A DNA stretch of 64,000 bases from Rehmannia glutinosa (Eukaryota > Streptophyta > Magnoliopsida > Lamiales > Orobanchaceae), in NCBI GenBank assembly GCA_016081115.2, contig CM071929.1, forward strand, positions 2,976,001-3,040,000, read 5' to 3'. This document shows positions 1 through 12,309 of this stretch, one piece after another (position 1 is the stretch's first letter; each line of letters starts with the position of its first letter). The position numbers and the translations under genes are program-made. The notes beneath the pieces are model-generated. The model made no database searches, had not been told where the DNA came from, and saw nothing but the letters and a program-made list of their open reading frames with translations.

Positions 1-2327
1 TCGTTTTTGGTTTCGGCTTAAACTTAAAATACCTCAAAAATTAATTAAATTTTAGATAAATTGTTAACATCGTGTCATTCTTGTTTGGGTTTCTCATATT
101 CGGGTTTTTCTTAGTAACCTTTGGTCGGGGTCCTATCGAGTTGTCGTGTAGCGTCCAGTGCCACCCCTAATTACAATGCCGTAATTTTATTTTATTTTTT
201 AGTTTGACAAAAAAAAAATGCCCATAATTTTTAATATATTACTCAAAGGTAAATATTGGTTTTATTACACAATTGTGATAGATTGGGAAAGATTTAAAAA
301 AACAAAATTGATCGTGAATGGGATTAACGACTCAAAAGTTTTTTATTATTATTTTTAAATACATTCGGATTCTTTGGAAAGTATTGACAATATTAAGTGT
401 AGGCTAGCGCCTACACATTTGTTTTTTTTATGGATATTTAAGATTATTTTTACAAATTATTTAATTGTTTTTGCTGAAATTTTGGAGAAGAAAAGTTGTA
501 GAAAATTTTAGAGTATTACATATTTTGTTAGACTATTCTGGTGAGGTGTTAATGGAATGTAACTATTAGATCAAATAAATCCTAGGCATTGATTAGAGAG
601 TTGTCTTTGTATAAATAAATGTTAATGATTTTGTAGTAAATCAAAATTTGAAAAGAATCAAGAAACTACATTATCTTTCAAAATACATATAGATTATAAT
701 TTTGAATACAAATATCCGAATATTAGATCAAATAAATCCTGGCCAAAATCTATCAATACACCATCTTGTTAATTACTAAAAATGCCATCATTTAAAAATA
801 TTAAAATACCCTTTGGACCCTAGCAAATTTATAAATGCACATTTCAAATCTCTAAATATACCCACAAAAATCTCTAAATACACCTCTCTTTTTTTAAAAT
901 CTTAATCTTCATTTCCCACCCACATTCTTTTTTATCTCCTCTTTTGTAAATAAAAAAATGGCAAGGGGTTACCAAATCTTAAAATTACACCAAATCATTC
1001 ATGTTGTAATCAAATATAAAATAGCATAATTGACTAAAAGTCATGAGTCACGAAATTAGTCATGCAAGCAATAACAACGATAGTGCTCAAGTATTAAGAG
1101 CAAATTAGCAAACTCAAAATCTGGAATCAACAATAAAATAAATTCAGTAAAGAAGTATCAACAATATATTGCTTACGGTAATAGTTGAAATTTTTTTATT
1201 TGTATAATCTCATTATTTTGAATTTTTGAGTTCTTATTAGAGTTTTTTTTTTTAATTATTGTCACTGAGAGGTACATTTTTATTCTTATTATTGTGCTAA
1301 GTTTTTAAAAAAATATAATTGATCCATTCAAACATATCAATTTGTTAACCATTACAATTTTGAGATTGATTATTGTTCGAGATACTTTTGGCAAAACAAA
1401 AAACACATAATACATATTAAAAATATCATCAATGAAGTCAGCAACTGATTTGATATTATGTTGATACAAAATTCTTAATTAAATTTACTATTTTTGTAAA
1501 TTTGTTGATAAAAAATATATTATTTAGTAAATTTTTATATAGACTTGAAATGAATAAAATAGAAAAAGAACTAAATATGCTTTATCTTATTAAAATATGA
1601 ACATCTTTCGAAAAATAAAGCAATAAAACAACATATTAAATGAAACAATAGTGAAAATTGAACCAATCTATTTGATAACCGCCTCAAGACCGATCGTTGA
1701 AAAGTTATTTGAGTTTGATTTGTTAATATAATGAACCAAGTTTGAACATAAATTTTCATTTACTCTCGACTCAATTAATAACAATATAAACATAATATGT
1801 GTAAAAATATTAAGTTAGATCCGTATTCACCTTGACTGAAGCTCGTACAAATTTGATTCGATTCGATTCGTTTGCGCTATTAGTGACTATTTGTGAAATA
1901 TATAAATAGAATTTTGACGTCTTATATAAATTTTTTATTTTTAAATTTATTTTTAAAAATTCGAAATCTTTTGTTGCTACCCCAACATGCGATTTCCCTC
2001 ACTGGCCCGACCCGTATGGGTTACCCCGCCACATAACCCACAACGGGTCATTTTTGGGTATCACTTTCGCCCTGCGGATACCCTCCTCGCCCTACATAGC
2101 AAAATTATTTTCATTAAATATATTTTGGATATATAACAACTTTTGTGAAAAAAACATTTTATAAATACAATTTTTTTTTGTTTCTAATTTTTCTATATTT
2201 AATTTGAGTCAGGACGGATCCACCCGCCACACACGGCGGATCTGGGTCCCTAAATACCCACCCTTCCCGACCCATCCCATTGCCGATTTGCCGTTCATAG
2301 TTACAACTGTACTCCAATGTTCTCCTT
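1..2327. other. AT-rich intergenic stretch, no gene seen
   Basis: I see no credible coding exon here. The sequence is strongly AT-rich with short homopolymer runs. Around 1975-2300 there is a GC-richer block with alternating 'cccgaccc', 'gggtcat' and 'gacccatcccattgcc' strings. These resemble the inside and ends of the hAT-type elements found further right in this window, but I could not define termini or a target duplication here. Confidence 0.6.
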
Positions 2328-2554
2328 AATGGGCTCTGCCCAAAAAGCCTACCTTTTGATTAAGGTTTGATCTATGGAAACCAACACAAATCCAGTACAT
2401 TTTTATACCCAATCCAGATCAATCTCAAAAGCCCCAATTGAGGTAATCAAATTTTAAAATCCGCATTTCTCGTTCAACTCTTTTCCCCTTGACACCCAAT
2501 TTCCCACGACTAGGGTTTTACACTCTTCATTCTAGGGTTTCACTTTGCCAAATT
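2328..2554 (+). promoter_or_regulatory. UBA2C-like gene promoter and 5' UTR
   Basis: The stretch upstream of the start codon holds a TGGGCT (site II-like) motif near 2331 and two telo-box matches, TAGGGTTT at 2511-2518 and 2533-2540. In plants these two motifs often occur together in promoters of housekeeping and translation-related genes. The telo-boxes are probably within the 5' UTR or at the start of transcription. No clear TATA box was seen. The exact start of transcription is an inference. Confidence 0.45.
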
Positions 2555-3994
2555 ATGGACCCAATCAAAAAACGCAAAATCGACGACAACGGCATGGTTA
2601 AGGCGGAACCGGACGCCTTCAATCCCCTCATGCTCACACTCGACGATGCCCGCAAAATCGTCGAGCCCTTCAGCCACGATCAGCTTTTGGAAATTGTCCA
2701 AAATGCGCTACTGCGCCACCCCGACGTCCTCGACGCCGTGCGTTCATTTGCGGACCGCGATGCCACGCAGAGGAAGCTTTTCATTCGCGGTCTCGGCTGG
2801 GAAACCACAACAGATAAACTTCGCGCGCTTTTCTCGTCCTATGGAGAGTTAGACGAGGCCGTAGTCATCCTCGATAAAGTCACGGGTAAGTCGAAAGGGT
2901 ATGGATTTATCACTTTCAAACACATTGATGGTGCTATAATGGCTTTGAAGGAGCCGAGTAAGAAAATTGATGGTAGGATGACGGTGACGCAGCTTGCTGC
3001 TGCCGGAATTTCAGGTGGTGGCGCGCCTGGGGTGGGTGGTGGTGTTGGAGGAGTGAACAATCCGGTGGATGTGTCAATGAGGAAAATTTATGTCTCCAAT
3101 GTACCTTATGATATGCCGTCTGAGAGACTTCTTCAGCATTTTTCTATGTATGGGGAGATTGAGGAGGGTCCGTTGGGGTTTGATAAGGCAACAGGGAAGT
3201 CGAAGGGGTTTGCGTTGTTTGTTTATAAGACTGCTGAGGCCGCCAGGGCTTCTTTAGTGGATCCGGTAAAGAATATTGATGGCCACCAATTAAATTGTAA
3301 GCTTGCAGTTGATGGGAAAAGAGGGAAGCCTCCTGGGGTTGGAGCTGGGGGGCCCATGGGGGTGCATGGAGGTAATCAAGGGAATGGGGACGGAATTGGG
3401 GCCACTATGCCGGTCGGGCAGTATGGTGGCCCTGGTGGGATTGCTGGGCATTATGGTGTTTTTTCCGGTGGTTTAGGTGCTGGTGTAGGTGGTCCAGGAT
3501 TATCAGCCATCGGAAGTCAAGCAGCAGGGTCCAATTTAGGGGTTAGTGGTGGGTTTGGTGGGCCATATGCTGGTGGTTCTCATTTTGGGGGGCCTATTGG
3601 AACTGCGTATGGTGGATTGGGCGGTCCTGCTGGTGGTGGATTGGGTGGTGCTGGTGGTGCATTGGGTGGGGCTGGCAGTGGTTTGGTTTCTGGGGCAGGG
3701 CTGGCTAGCGGTGCTGGTGGTGGATTTGCTGGGGTTGGAGCTGGATTGGGTGGTGTTGGTGGTGGAACTGCTGGTGGATTTAGTGTTGCTGGCAGTGCAA
3801 TGGGTGCTGCAGGTCGTGGGCCATCTTTGTATGGTTTGCCACCTAGCTCAGCTGGGATGGGTTCTGGAGATTATCCGGGTGCACATTATAGCTTATCTGG
3901 TGGGTATCAAGGTCAGCATAATCAACCAGCAGGAGCATTTTCAGCACCTAGAGTTCCACCTGGGGAGCCTACCAGGATGCCCCCTTACTACTGA
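2555..3994 (+). CDS. UBA2C: UBP1-associated protein 2C-like RNA-binding protein (two RRMs)
   Basis: This 479-residue nuclear RNA-binding protein is of the plant UBA2 family, which associates with the UBP1 hnRNP-like protein and acts in mRNA stabilisation and wound or ABA responses (family knowledge). The start used is the ATG of MDPIKKRKIDDNG; the frame is open 22 codons further upstream but without an ATG. RRM1 has RNP2 LFIRGL at about residues 75-80 and RNP1 KGYGFITF at 114-121. RRM2 has RNP2 IYVSNV at 178-183 and RNP1 KGFALFVY at 217-224. A conserved segment before RRM1 (EPFSHDQLLEIVQNALLRHP) and the C-terminal PRVPPGE tail match UBA2C rather than UBA2A or UBA2B. Between about 255 and 440 lies a long Gly-rich region. 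The coding region is a single intact exon. Confidence 0.93.
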   Translation: MDPIKKRKIDDNGMVKAEPDAFNPLMLTLDDARKIVEPFSHDQLLEIVQNALLRHPDVLDAVRSFADRDATQRKLFIRGLGWETTTDKLRALFSSYGELDEAVVILDKVTGKSKGYGFITFKHIDGAIMALKEPSKKIDGRMTVTQLAAAGISGGGAPGVGGGVGGVNNPVDVSMRKIYVSNVPYDMPSERLLQHFSMYGEIEEGPLGFDKATGKSKGFALFVYKTAEAARASLVDPVKNIDGHQLNCKLAVDGKRGKPPGVGAGGPMGVHGGNQGNGDGIGATMPVGQYGGPGGIAGHYGVFSGGLGAGVGGPGLSAIGSQAAGSNLGVSGGFGGPYAGGSHFGGPIGTAYGGLGGPAGGGLGGAGGALGGAGSGLVSGAGLASGAGGGFAGVGAGLGGVGGGTAGGFSVAGSAMGAAGRGPSLYGLPPSSAGMGSGDYPGAHYSLSGGYQGQHNQPAGAFSAPRVPPGEPTRMPPYY

Positions 3995-4216
3995 GGTAGT
4001 TTCCTTTCACCTACTCCTTTAGCTTTCATTTATCAACTTGCTTCTGTTGGATGTGCCTGCACATAATGCAACTCCTTGTTTCATTCTCGGCGCTATCAAT
4101 TATTCTCATGCCATGACTTTATGTGCTTGTTGTTTCAGAGCTTCATTGTTATTGCTCCATTGAGATTCTTAATGGAGGTTTTGTATGGTTTAATTTGGTG
4201 AAATCTATTCTTGGCT

Positions 4217-4504
4217 GAATGCCTCTAGTTCTGAGCTTTGGGCATCTAGAGTGTGGGTATTCTTCTCTGTAGGACATTCTTAGTTTCTGTGTTTTCTCCA
4301 AAAGTGGGTATTAGTTGAATGCTCTGTTGTAAAAATCCCCGCCTAGGCGCTAGGCCCCCCTTGTCCGCCTACGATTTTTTTTCCGATTAAGCCCGCCTAG
4401 GCTCCGCCTAGGCGCTAGGCCCCAGCCTGCCGCCTAGCTAGCGCCTAGCGCTTTTTACAACATTGGACTTGAATGCATTTAGTTCTGAGCTTTGGGCATC
4501 TAGA
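4217..4504 (+). repeat. 34-bp direct repeat flanking the MITE
   Basis: A 34-bp string beginning gaatgc and containing tagttctgagctttgggc occurs at 4217-4250 and again at 4471-4504, with two mismatches. The second copy begins 8 bp beyond the right end of the foldback element. This looks like a local duplication in the 3' UTR region, too long to be an ordinary target-site duplication. Confidence 0.75.
4325..4462. mobile_element. Short foldback MITE with GCCTAGGCGC core
   Basis: A 138-bp element has perfect 11-bp terminal inverted repeats: TGTTGTAAAAA at 4325-4335 and TTTTTACAACA at 4452-4462. Its inside is a GC-rich set of CCTAGGCG/CGCTAGGC palindromes that would fold into a strong stem. It lies in the presumed 3' UTR or intron region of the UBA2C-like gene. 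No clean target duplication was found. The superfamily is not assigned. Confidence 0.7.
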
Positions 4505-6800
4505 ATCAGCAGATTCATTCATGTGTGATGCATATCAATGTGAATATCATTTGATTATGTTATTTTGGTGCCTTTGCAATATCCCCATTACGCTAGAATA
4601 AAATTTGTTTGGTTTACTTTTGTGCATGCTTCTCTGTTGTGCCAACCTGACATAGGTGAATTTATTAACTCTTGTTACTTCCATTGGTATTGATAATGTA
4701 CTTGCAGGACTTGTGGATCAGAGTAGTTGTGGATATGGAATGCAATCTGTGTTATAAATCGGAAAACTGGAATGTCCTATTGCAATTTACTTGCCTGTAA
4801 AATTTACTTGCTATTTTCTCTGAGAAGAGTTCTGTTCTCTCTTTGCAATTTCTGGTAGAAGCTTTACTTGCATGCTAAATTTGCTTTCACATGTAAAGTT
4901 TATACGGTTGCTATTCTAGTTATTGACTGGGATTACATGTCAGATTCTTTATATGTATTAATTCAAATTCAGTGACTAGGATAGGTGATGCAATTCAGCA
5001 TTTGTCTCTACAAGTGGGTTGTTTAGCACCAGACTCACTATTTATTGGTTGGTATAGGATAGGGTCTCAATCATAGAATTTTCTTCGGACTGCTGAATGG
5101 ATGGAAGAAGCTGGAGTAGACCTGATAAGCATTGATATTCTGGATAAAACTAAGCGCATCATTGATTGGCCAAGGTTGATGTTGTCTGACCTAATAAAAC
5201 TTGAAAATAAATTGATTTTTGAGGATGATTTATTGTTTTCTGTGTTTATTTGGTGTTCACTGGAAAATTCATACCTTAGACTCTTGATTTCCTAATTTGG
5301 GACTTATTGAAGTGAACTGACAGTGTACGGACCCGTGACATGCAGTCTTTGTTGCATAATATTTGAATGCTGCGAGTTGCTTATTTGTCTTTGAGTTACT
5401 GCACAGTGACCTTTGGTGTAGTCTTCTTTTTAAATTATTGATTGTTCTTGGTAATTCTATATCTTTTTAGATGTTGCCTCAAGTATTATTTTTTATGAGT
5501 ATCATTGAGCTTTTCCAAGGTCTGGATGTGTAGTGTACATACTTTATTGAACTGCATTGTTCATGGGTAAGCGGTCCTTTAACATGTTACTTGGTGTGTT
5601 TGTTCTGCAGTATTTTTTTCTGCATTATTTTTCCTTCTTTTGATGATAGTTGTTTGATAGGTGTATTCATTTGCCTGTTTTATAAGTTCTTAATCATATG
5701 CTGCTGTTAGTTTGCCTTCTAATCATATATTTTCATCGTGTTTGAGTGGGTGTGTATGTTCTTCTGAAGGTTTTAAATATTTTGTGCATTTAGTTGTGTA
5801 TATTATAAGATGCTTGTGGTTATTGTATTTAGAAAGGCTTTTTTCTTTGGTTTGCCTGGACAATATTTCCTACTGAATTCCTGACTAGCTGTTGTGAATG
5901 GATACATACTTGTGACATTCATGTCATTTTTGTACTGTATCCTAGCTCGAGGCTTGGAACTCTGTACATATTTTAAACAAATAAGACACTCATTCTTACT
6001 AGTGGTTTCATGGATACAGCTGCAACTACTGCATTTTACGAGGAAGTTCATTTATCCGATCTTTCATTTTAAGAATTACATAACCCGTTTATCTTGTGGC
6101 ACTGATTTGTATTGCTGAATTCATTAGCAATCATTCAACTCCTGAAGCATGGTACAAGCATAATGTTTGCCATGGAAAATTCTTGCCTTTAAAATATCAG
6201 CCTGTCTATTTAATATTTATTATTTGGCTACCATTTCCTGTTAATGTATTCCATTAACCTTTTTAGTTGTTGATTATGAGTCTCCATGTGCTTAATCCGA
6301 TTCTGCTAAATGGCCAACATAGTCCACCTTTTTCCTGTCATTTGCTGGTACTTAGCAATTATTTAGATGTTTGTTTCTTGTTGGATGTGTTTCCTTATTC
6401 TGAAGTCAATCTTGTTGTTTGGATGTGGAATGAACTGAATGATATATTGAGTTGTGAATGGATGTTTGATTCAGGTTTATGACAAGCTTGTTCCGTTGTT
6501 CGTGCAGTACCCTTAGTGGTCCTGGTGATTTTGCAGGCAATGTGAACTCTGGCTTGATGATTTTGATTTGCTGTGTATTTGGCTTCTTCTTCACTTCATC
6601 TACGCCTTATGATGTGACCTTCTCTGATTGCTCATAATTAAAGCGAGTTAGACTACTTTTCTGGAAAATGCCAAAAGGGGGTTGGGGGTTAGAAATGGCC
6701 TAGTAAAAAGTAGTTTGTAATGTATGAGGAGCTTGCATGCCCCCCAGTCTTTTCATGTATGAAAACAATTTTATCTCTGCCTATTTTTAGAGTGTAATGC

Positions 6801-9800
6801 TTTAACGGAGTATTTTTTTTTTGCTTGGTGGTGCTTGTTTTCTTGGCTTTTATATTTTCTTCCTCGTCGGTTCGACGAAAAGATGCTTTGTATAGTGTTT
6901 TTATATTTATTATTAACTCCAATGACAAAATGCTATGGATTTGATGTCCAGGGTTCATATTTGTTAAAAGCTCGCCTCGCCCAAGGCTCATGATTTTCAC
7001 TGTTTTCTTTTGGGTGGGGGATGCTGGGACAGAAAGATAACAAAAGAAACAAAAAAAAAGAAGCAATGTAGTTTGGAAACAAACAGAAGAAAGGAAACAA
7101 AAAAATGGGCTAGGGTTTTTATAGAAAATCGTCAATTACTCTCTCATACTTGGACATCCTCTAACCAAACTTGAAGGGCAGTCAACTCATCATACTTGAC
7201 TTATGCTAATATGCTTGTTTTGAAAACTTGTCTGTTTTAATTTGAGATTTGGTACTTAATTTGGTCACGTGAAGTCTGTTTTAATCAAATTTATCGTGTA
7301 TGCGCCCTTAACAACTATGTCTGGGTTCTAGTCCTATCATTAGTGTTGGCATTTGAGGTTTTTGGTTCAAACTTATAACTCTATTCGATAAATGTAATTG
7401 TGTTCTCGTAAATTATTCTAGTAAATATAATTGTGATATTGTGTTTTCATATATCTGTATTATAAAGCTTCATTAAGCTATTGCAGTATGCCTACTGCTG
7501 TAATGTTGGCCAATATAGTTTCTTTGTTGCATCTCTGTGGGTATCTAGTTCTTTTGTAATCTCTTTTCTTTGGTTTTGATGCTCCAGAGCCAGATTCTTC
7601 ATAGTTCCTTTCTTTTCTCTCTTTCCTCTTACTATTGTTTTTGTCTATTTTCTTCTGGGTTGTGGTGAAGGTTGAATGTTTAGATGCCCACGGCCAAATG
7701 GAATAATAAATTAAAGAGATCTGAAACGAAAATTGACAGTCATCAATTTGTTTACTCCATTATTATGTTAACTCTTTTCAGTTTTAGATCCAACTATTTG
7801 GAATAGTAGAGATTGTTAAGATGCATTGAGTACTCTCTCAAAATAATGTGCTTGCTGACCAACAGTGGTAATACTTTGTCAGAATAATCTGCTTGCTGAT
7901 CAACACTATTAAGTTCTAATAGTTAATACTCTTGTCTCTTTGAGATGAGAAACTTCTTAAAATTGAATATTAAGGTGCTGTTTAAGTGTGTTCTTATTTC
8001 GATCTTAAAGATTTTCCCATGTCTCCTACATTACTTAGTACGTGACATAAGTTCATAGTGTCATTTTGTCCTAACACAGGATTTGCTTCTGAGCAGGAGT
8101 TTCTGTGAAATTCTCCCACAAAATTTGGTTCAAAGACCGCACAACATCACTTTTTCTGGGCTTGAACAAATCCCATGATCAATAAAACCTATCCAGAAAG
8201 GGCTAGATTTTTATATCCGATTTGAGTCACTGTTGGGTTGTGTTGGCCAAATTCGTTAATTCATTAAAAGATTCTCTTGAATGCAAATTATCCCATTCCC
8301 TCATTACATAATTAGAAATGAATGGAGACATGTCTTCAGAATTTTGAGAAGAATCAAAACAAGCCACACCAACCAAATACATTTTCTTTTGCACTTGTAT
8401 GAACAAGGTCTTTAAGCCATGTCATACAAACACAATCTCAATTGTTCTCTCAATTCCAGAAACACCCGTTCTCATTCTTATTTTCAAAAATGCATTCTCG
8501 CACAACAAATATACATCCAAATTTGCACTGATTTTCCAAAAATTTCAAGTATCCCTTGTATATTGGAAGATAACTTTTAGTTCTTGTAAGTAATAAATTT
8601 CCAAAGGAAAGCTTTGAAATGATTAATTACTGTGCATTGGACTTGTTGATTTTGTAAAGACAAATGAAATGAAGGTGGTTCTTGAGAAGGAGCTTTTTGC
8701 AAAATAATATTGGTATTTGGAGTGCCAACTCTATGCTGTAAGACGCTTTCTGACAAGTGTACAGATTTGTTACTCTTTTTTCCAACAACGTTGTAACTAC
8801 ACTTGTGTTTGTAGGCTCTTGTGATTAAATTTAGTGGTCATCTTACGTTTGTGCAAATTGGAAAAACTTTTGGGTGCATCCAGGTTGTTTTTGTCATTCC
8901 ACTTGCTATATTAGTTGTTACTTATGTTAATGCCCTTTAGATTATTTATATACAAGGGGGACTTGTAATATGACTCTTGTGTCAATTATTTTTAAGTTGT
9001 ATAACTTAATATATGTGTTGTGTTGTTCCAAGATCTTTGACAACAATTCATGTACCAAAAATATATTTTCCTCATCAAAAGAGTCAACTTCCCATGGTTT
9101 AGGTCTTGTACTTATTTAACTTGTAGCTCCAATGGCTAAGCTTTCTCTTATTACATTTGACGTTGACGTGAACTTTGATGCTCCATTTTGGTTTTTCCTT
9201 ATAGAGAATCTCTTTCTTTGATGGTAAATGTCTTTCGTGACTAATATACAATTCAATACCTATCATAATGCTCGACACGACCCTGTCCTTCTATGGTCTT
9301 GGCTCATTACTTGTTTTTTGTTTTTTTCTTTGGAAAGAAGTCTAAATGCAATTTGATGTACTTGCTGAATGGTTTTCTCTGTATGATCTAAGGAGTGTTA
9401 CTTTCTAAGCATTCTGTTCTTTAGACATTTTCTTTCAGGAATCTATTAAATTTGTGCAACTTGGTTTTAGCTCACTTCTGAAAGCGCATCATGTATTTCC
9501 TGTTGGTGCTTTTGTATACCTGGCCGATGTTACCTTTATTGTATATGCGAGCATGCTGATATGGGTATCCTTTTTATTGTCCTCAATTTCCTCGTCAACC
9601 TAACATGTAGATAACTGAAGGTTTTCTTTTCCTGTACGCCCTACCAGTTTTTTCATCATATATGTGGTTAAGGTAAGGACACCTTACCCACGTCGTTAAA
9701 TCCTGAAAATAGAACCCGAAAAATGATGTGAAAACCCAGTTGGAAAAGAATGCATTCTTTCCTTGCATGAGATCAATTTAAGGTAATTAAAATGGGTTTA

Positions 9801-12300
9801 CGGAGCATAGTCGAGCATAGGATCTGGCTACTTTTTGTATAATTTACTGGATTGGGATTCCATTAGCCTTGAAGAGATAGCTGAGCCAAAGCACTTTTAT
9901 GTTTGGGATCCACATATTTACCATTTGAAATCTAGACCATTGTGGGGAGCCCTTGCCATTGGGAACTTATATATTGGTTTTGATGATTCTCTGCTACTTC
10001 AAATGGTTTAGTTTTTGCAACTTGATACGATGTGTGGGCTAATACTTATGCACTTAGTATTAAAGTAAATATAAACTTCTATGCTAATACAAAGTGTAGG
10101 AAAGGGACCAGATACCTGTTGTGCACTTGTGCTTGTGCTATCACTACTTGTGTTGTTTATAACGTGCACTTGGGTGCTACATATCACTACTTGTGTTGAT
10201 TAATAATGCGCACTCAGGTGCTAATTTACAGACCACGACCTATAATCTATGTGAACTTTACCTCATAAATAACTTTATTGATATAATTATTTGATGTCAT
10301 GTATTATTGGCATCAACTTAACTCTTTTATAGCCGCATGATGTAATCTTTTGTTAGAGTTGGAATTTAGGCTCGTATTTGTATCAATTTAGCCTTTGTCT
10401 TGGAGTTCACTGGAGTCGAATTTCATTTAAGTGGATTTAAAATACCATTTCAAGGTTTATAGGCATTTAAGTGTTATCAGATTGCATAATTGTACTTGCT
10501 GGGGATTGACGCAAGCTATTTTATATGACATCTATAATGTCATTCATGTAACAGTATTTCTCTTGCTTCTTGGACGAGGCAACATGATTTTAATTTTATT
10601 TTGCTTAGTACAAGAAAGCTTTGTGTGCTTGGGTGTTGTTCAACTGAGTGCTTTCCACTCAGGATCTTATGCAGGATGTGGTGCAATTACTTGTATTTTG
10701 TACTGTGAGAGACCAACACATGGAAATTTTTCATTCTGCTTGGCTTGGAGTTTTCTTTATGACCATTCATGTGCTTGACTTTAAAGCTTGTATGCCGCTT
10801 CATTGCATCTGGTTTATCATGAAATCATCATATGAACTTTCAAAATCCTGACCCTGCTAGTCTTCTTTGTCTTGCCTTACCTCGTGTATGGTAACCTTAC
10901 TTGTGGTACTGGTTTGGTTTTGTGGTGAAAACTTTGGTTTATACATTTTGAACATTTGATCCGTGTTTTGACGACTAGTTGAGATAGGATATAATTTCAA
11001 CCTTAAGGCCAATTACATGCCAAAAATGAACAGGAAGTATATTTGTAAGAGAGAGAGGATAGAATTTGGACAATTTTTACTTCATTGTCTTCTTTCTAGC
11101 CAACACATGCTTAATGTGAACCCCAGTAGTTCGAGTTGAATTTTAGAAGTAGGTTCAGGGGACAAAGACGGTCGATGATTGGGACAGCACTGTTGTAGTG
11201 GCCATCTGTGGTCACTGATTCTTCACGGCTCCGATTTTTAGTGAGAGATTGCTCCTGTGGCTATGGTGGTGGTGGAAACTTCACGTGTAAAGAGATGTGG
11301 AGATTTGATGTTATGTATTGATAAAACTTGTGTGTTAATAGATAAAATACTTTAGAAATGCTACATATTTGTTTTTATTGTGTGCGGAGGAAAAATTTAG
11401 TCTATATTGTTTATTTCTTAGTTATTTTTTCGTATGTAAACATTTGATAATTTCGTGTCTGATTTTGTTTATTGTACAATATGAGATGATTTGATAAAGT
11501 GAAAAAAGGTGATTATATTATAATATGTGATATGCATGTAAGTACTTTTTAACCTTTTTAATGGAAACTTAGATTGTGTTTATTGTAGAAAATGAATTTA
11601 AGAAGGAATTCGCGATAGATTTAAAACATTAAACTATAAGGGAGTTTAGTTTAAACTTGAATGAAAGTGGCGAATGTGTGCTCAAGCTTTAAGGAATTCT
11701 TTGTGAAGTTGAACACATTGGAAGGGCGTAAAAACTTGGTAATAACTCACAACACATTGATGATAAATAAAATTAAACTTCTTTTAATATTTATTTACTT
11801 GGTCACTTCACTAATGTCCATAAATTGAGATGATAAGTACAAAATTGGATCCCCCTTAGCTATCCCAAGCCCACCAGTGCATCCCCATTGCTTTCCCATT
11901 AAAAGTGCAAACGACAATGTACATTTTCACATGGTGACAAGCACAAAATTTTCATGAAGTGTATTTAAAATAACTTGATGTAGCTTCAGTCGGGGAATTA
12001 ACACAACCGTGAGAACAAATGAAACACGCTGCATTTATGAAACACATTGCGCATGAAACACTCATGTCAGTAACTTAAGATCTCAAAAAACACGGAGGCA
12101 GCCAAGCCCACGGTTTGCAGGCAAACAACTTGATTGTGTCGTCGTGCATTATTAGATATCATGTCTATTAATTAAGCCTAGTAAATCACCAGGCAAGATG
12201 CCACCACTCCCTAGCAAGGAACACTAACAGAGAATAATAAAACACAGGCAAAACATGCAAAATTGTGGTCTAAGTTCCCGAAATGTAATGTAGTTCGCTA
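6801..12300. other. Long stretch without a recognisable gene
   Basis: Open frames here are short and lack family resemblance; the longest (115 codons near 10431-10778) is low-complexity in composition and not convincing. The DNA is T-rich on the plus strand, like plant introns or UTRs, so a non-coding transcript or introns of an unidentified gene are possible. The last few hundred bases before 12310 are the 3' UTR of malate dehydrogenase copy A, recognisable because they align with the region after copy B (39786 to about 40010). Confidence 0.5.
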
Positions 12301-12309
12301 GCAACAACT

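Larger units (their letters stand above)
3995..6800 (+). other. Probable intron-containing 3' UTR of the UBA2C-like gene
   Basis: No coding exon is seen. Immediately after the stop codon comes a donor-like GAG|GTAGTT (3995), and acceptor-like pyrimidine-CAG sites occur near 4138, 4708, 6474 and 6536. T-rich sequence between them is typical of plant introns. Arabidopsis UBA2 genes are known to carry spliced 3' UTRs with alternative forms, so the stretch is best read as a long spliced 3' UTR. The exact splice pairs and polyadenylation site cannot be fixed from sequence alone. Confidence 0.5.

Noticed and set aside
2489..2554. Upstream extension of the UBA2C-like frame by 22 codons
   Set aside because: It has no ATG and contains telo-box strings typical of 5' UTR; the family N-terminus starts at the ATG at 2555.
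3546..4022. 158-codon open frame overlapping the Gly-rich part of the UBA2C-like gene
   Set aside because: It is a shadow of GGT/GGN-rich codons in another frame (Val/Leu/Gly repeats) with no independent support.
6689..7135. 148-codon minus-strand frame
   Set aside because: Phe/Leu/Lys-rich, low complexity and no family resemblance; probably chance in AT-rich sequence.
10431..10778. 115-codon frame in the gene-poor region
   Set aside because: No recognisable motif, no good start context, and composition like random T-rich DNA.
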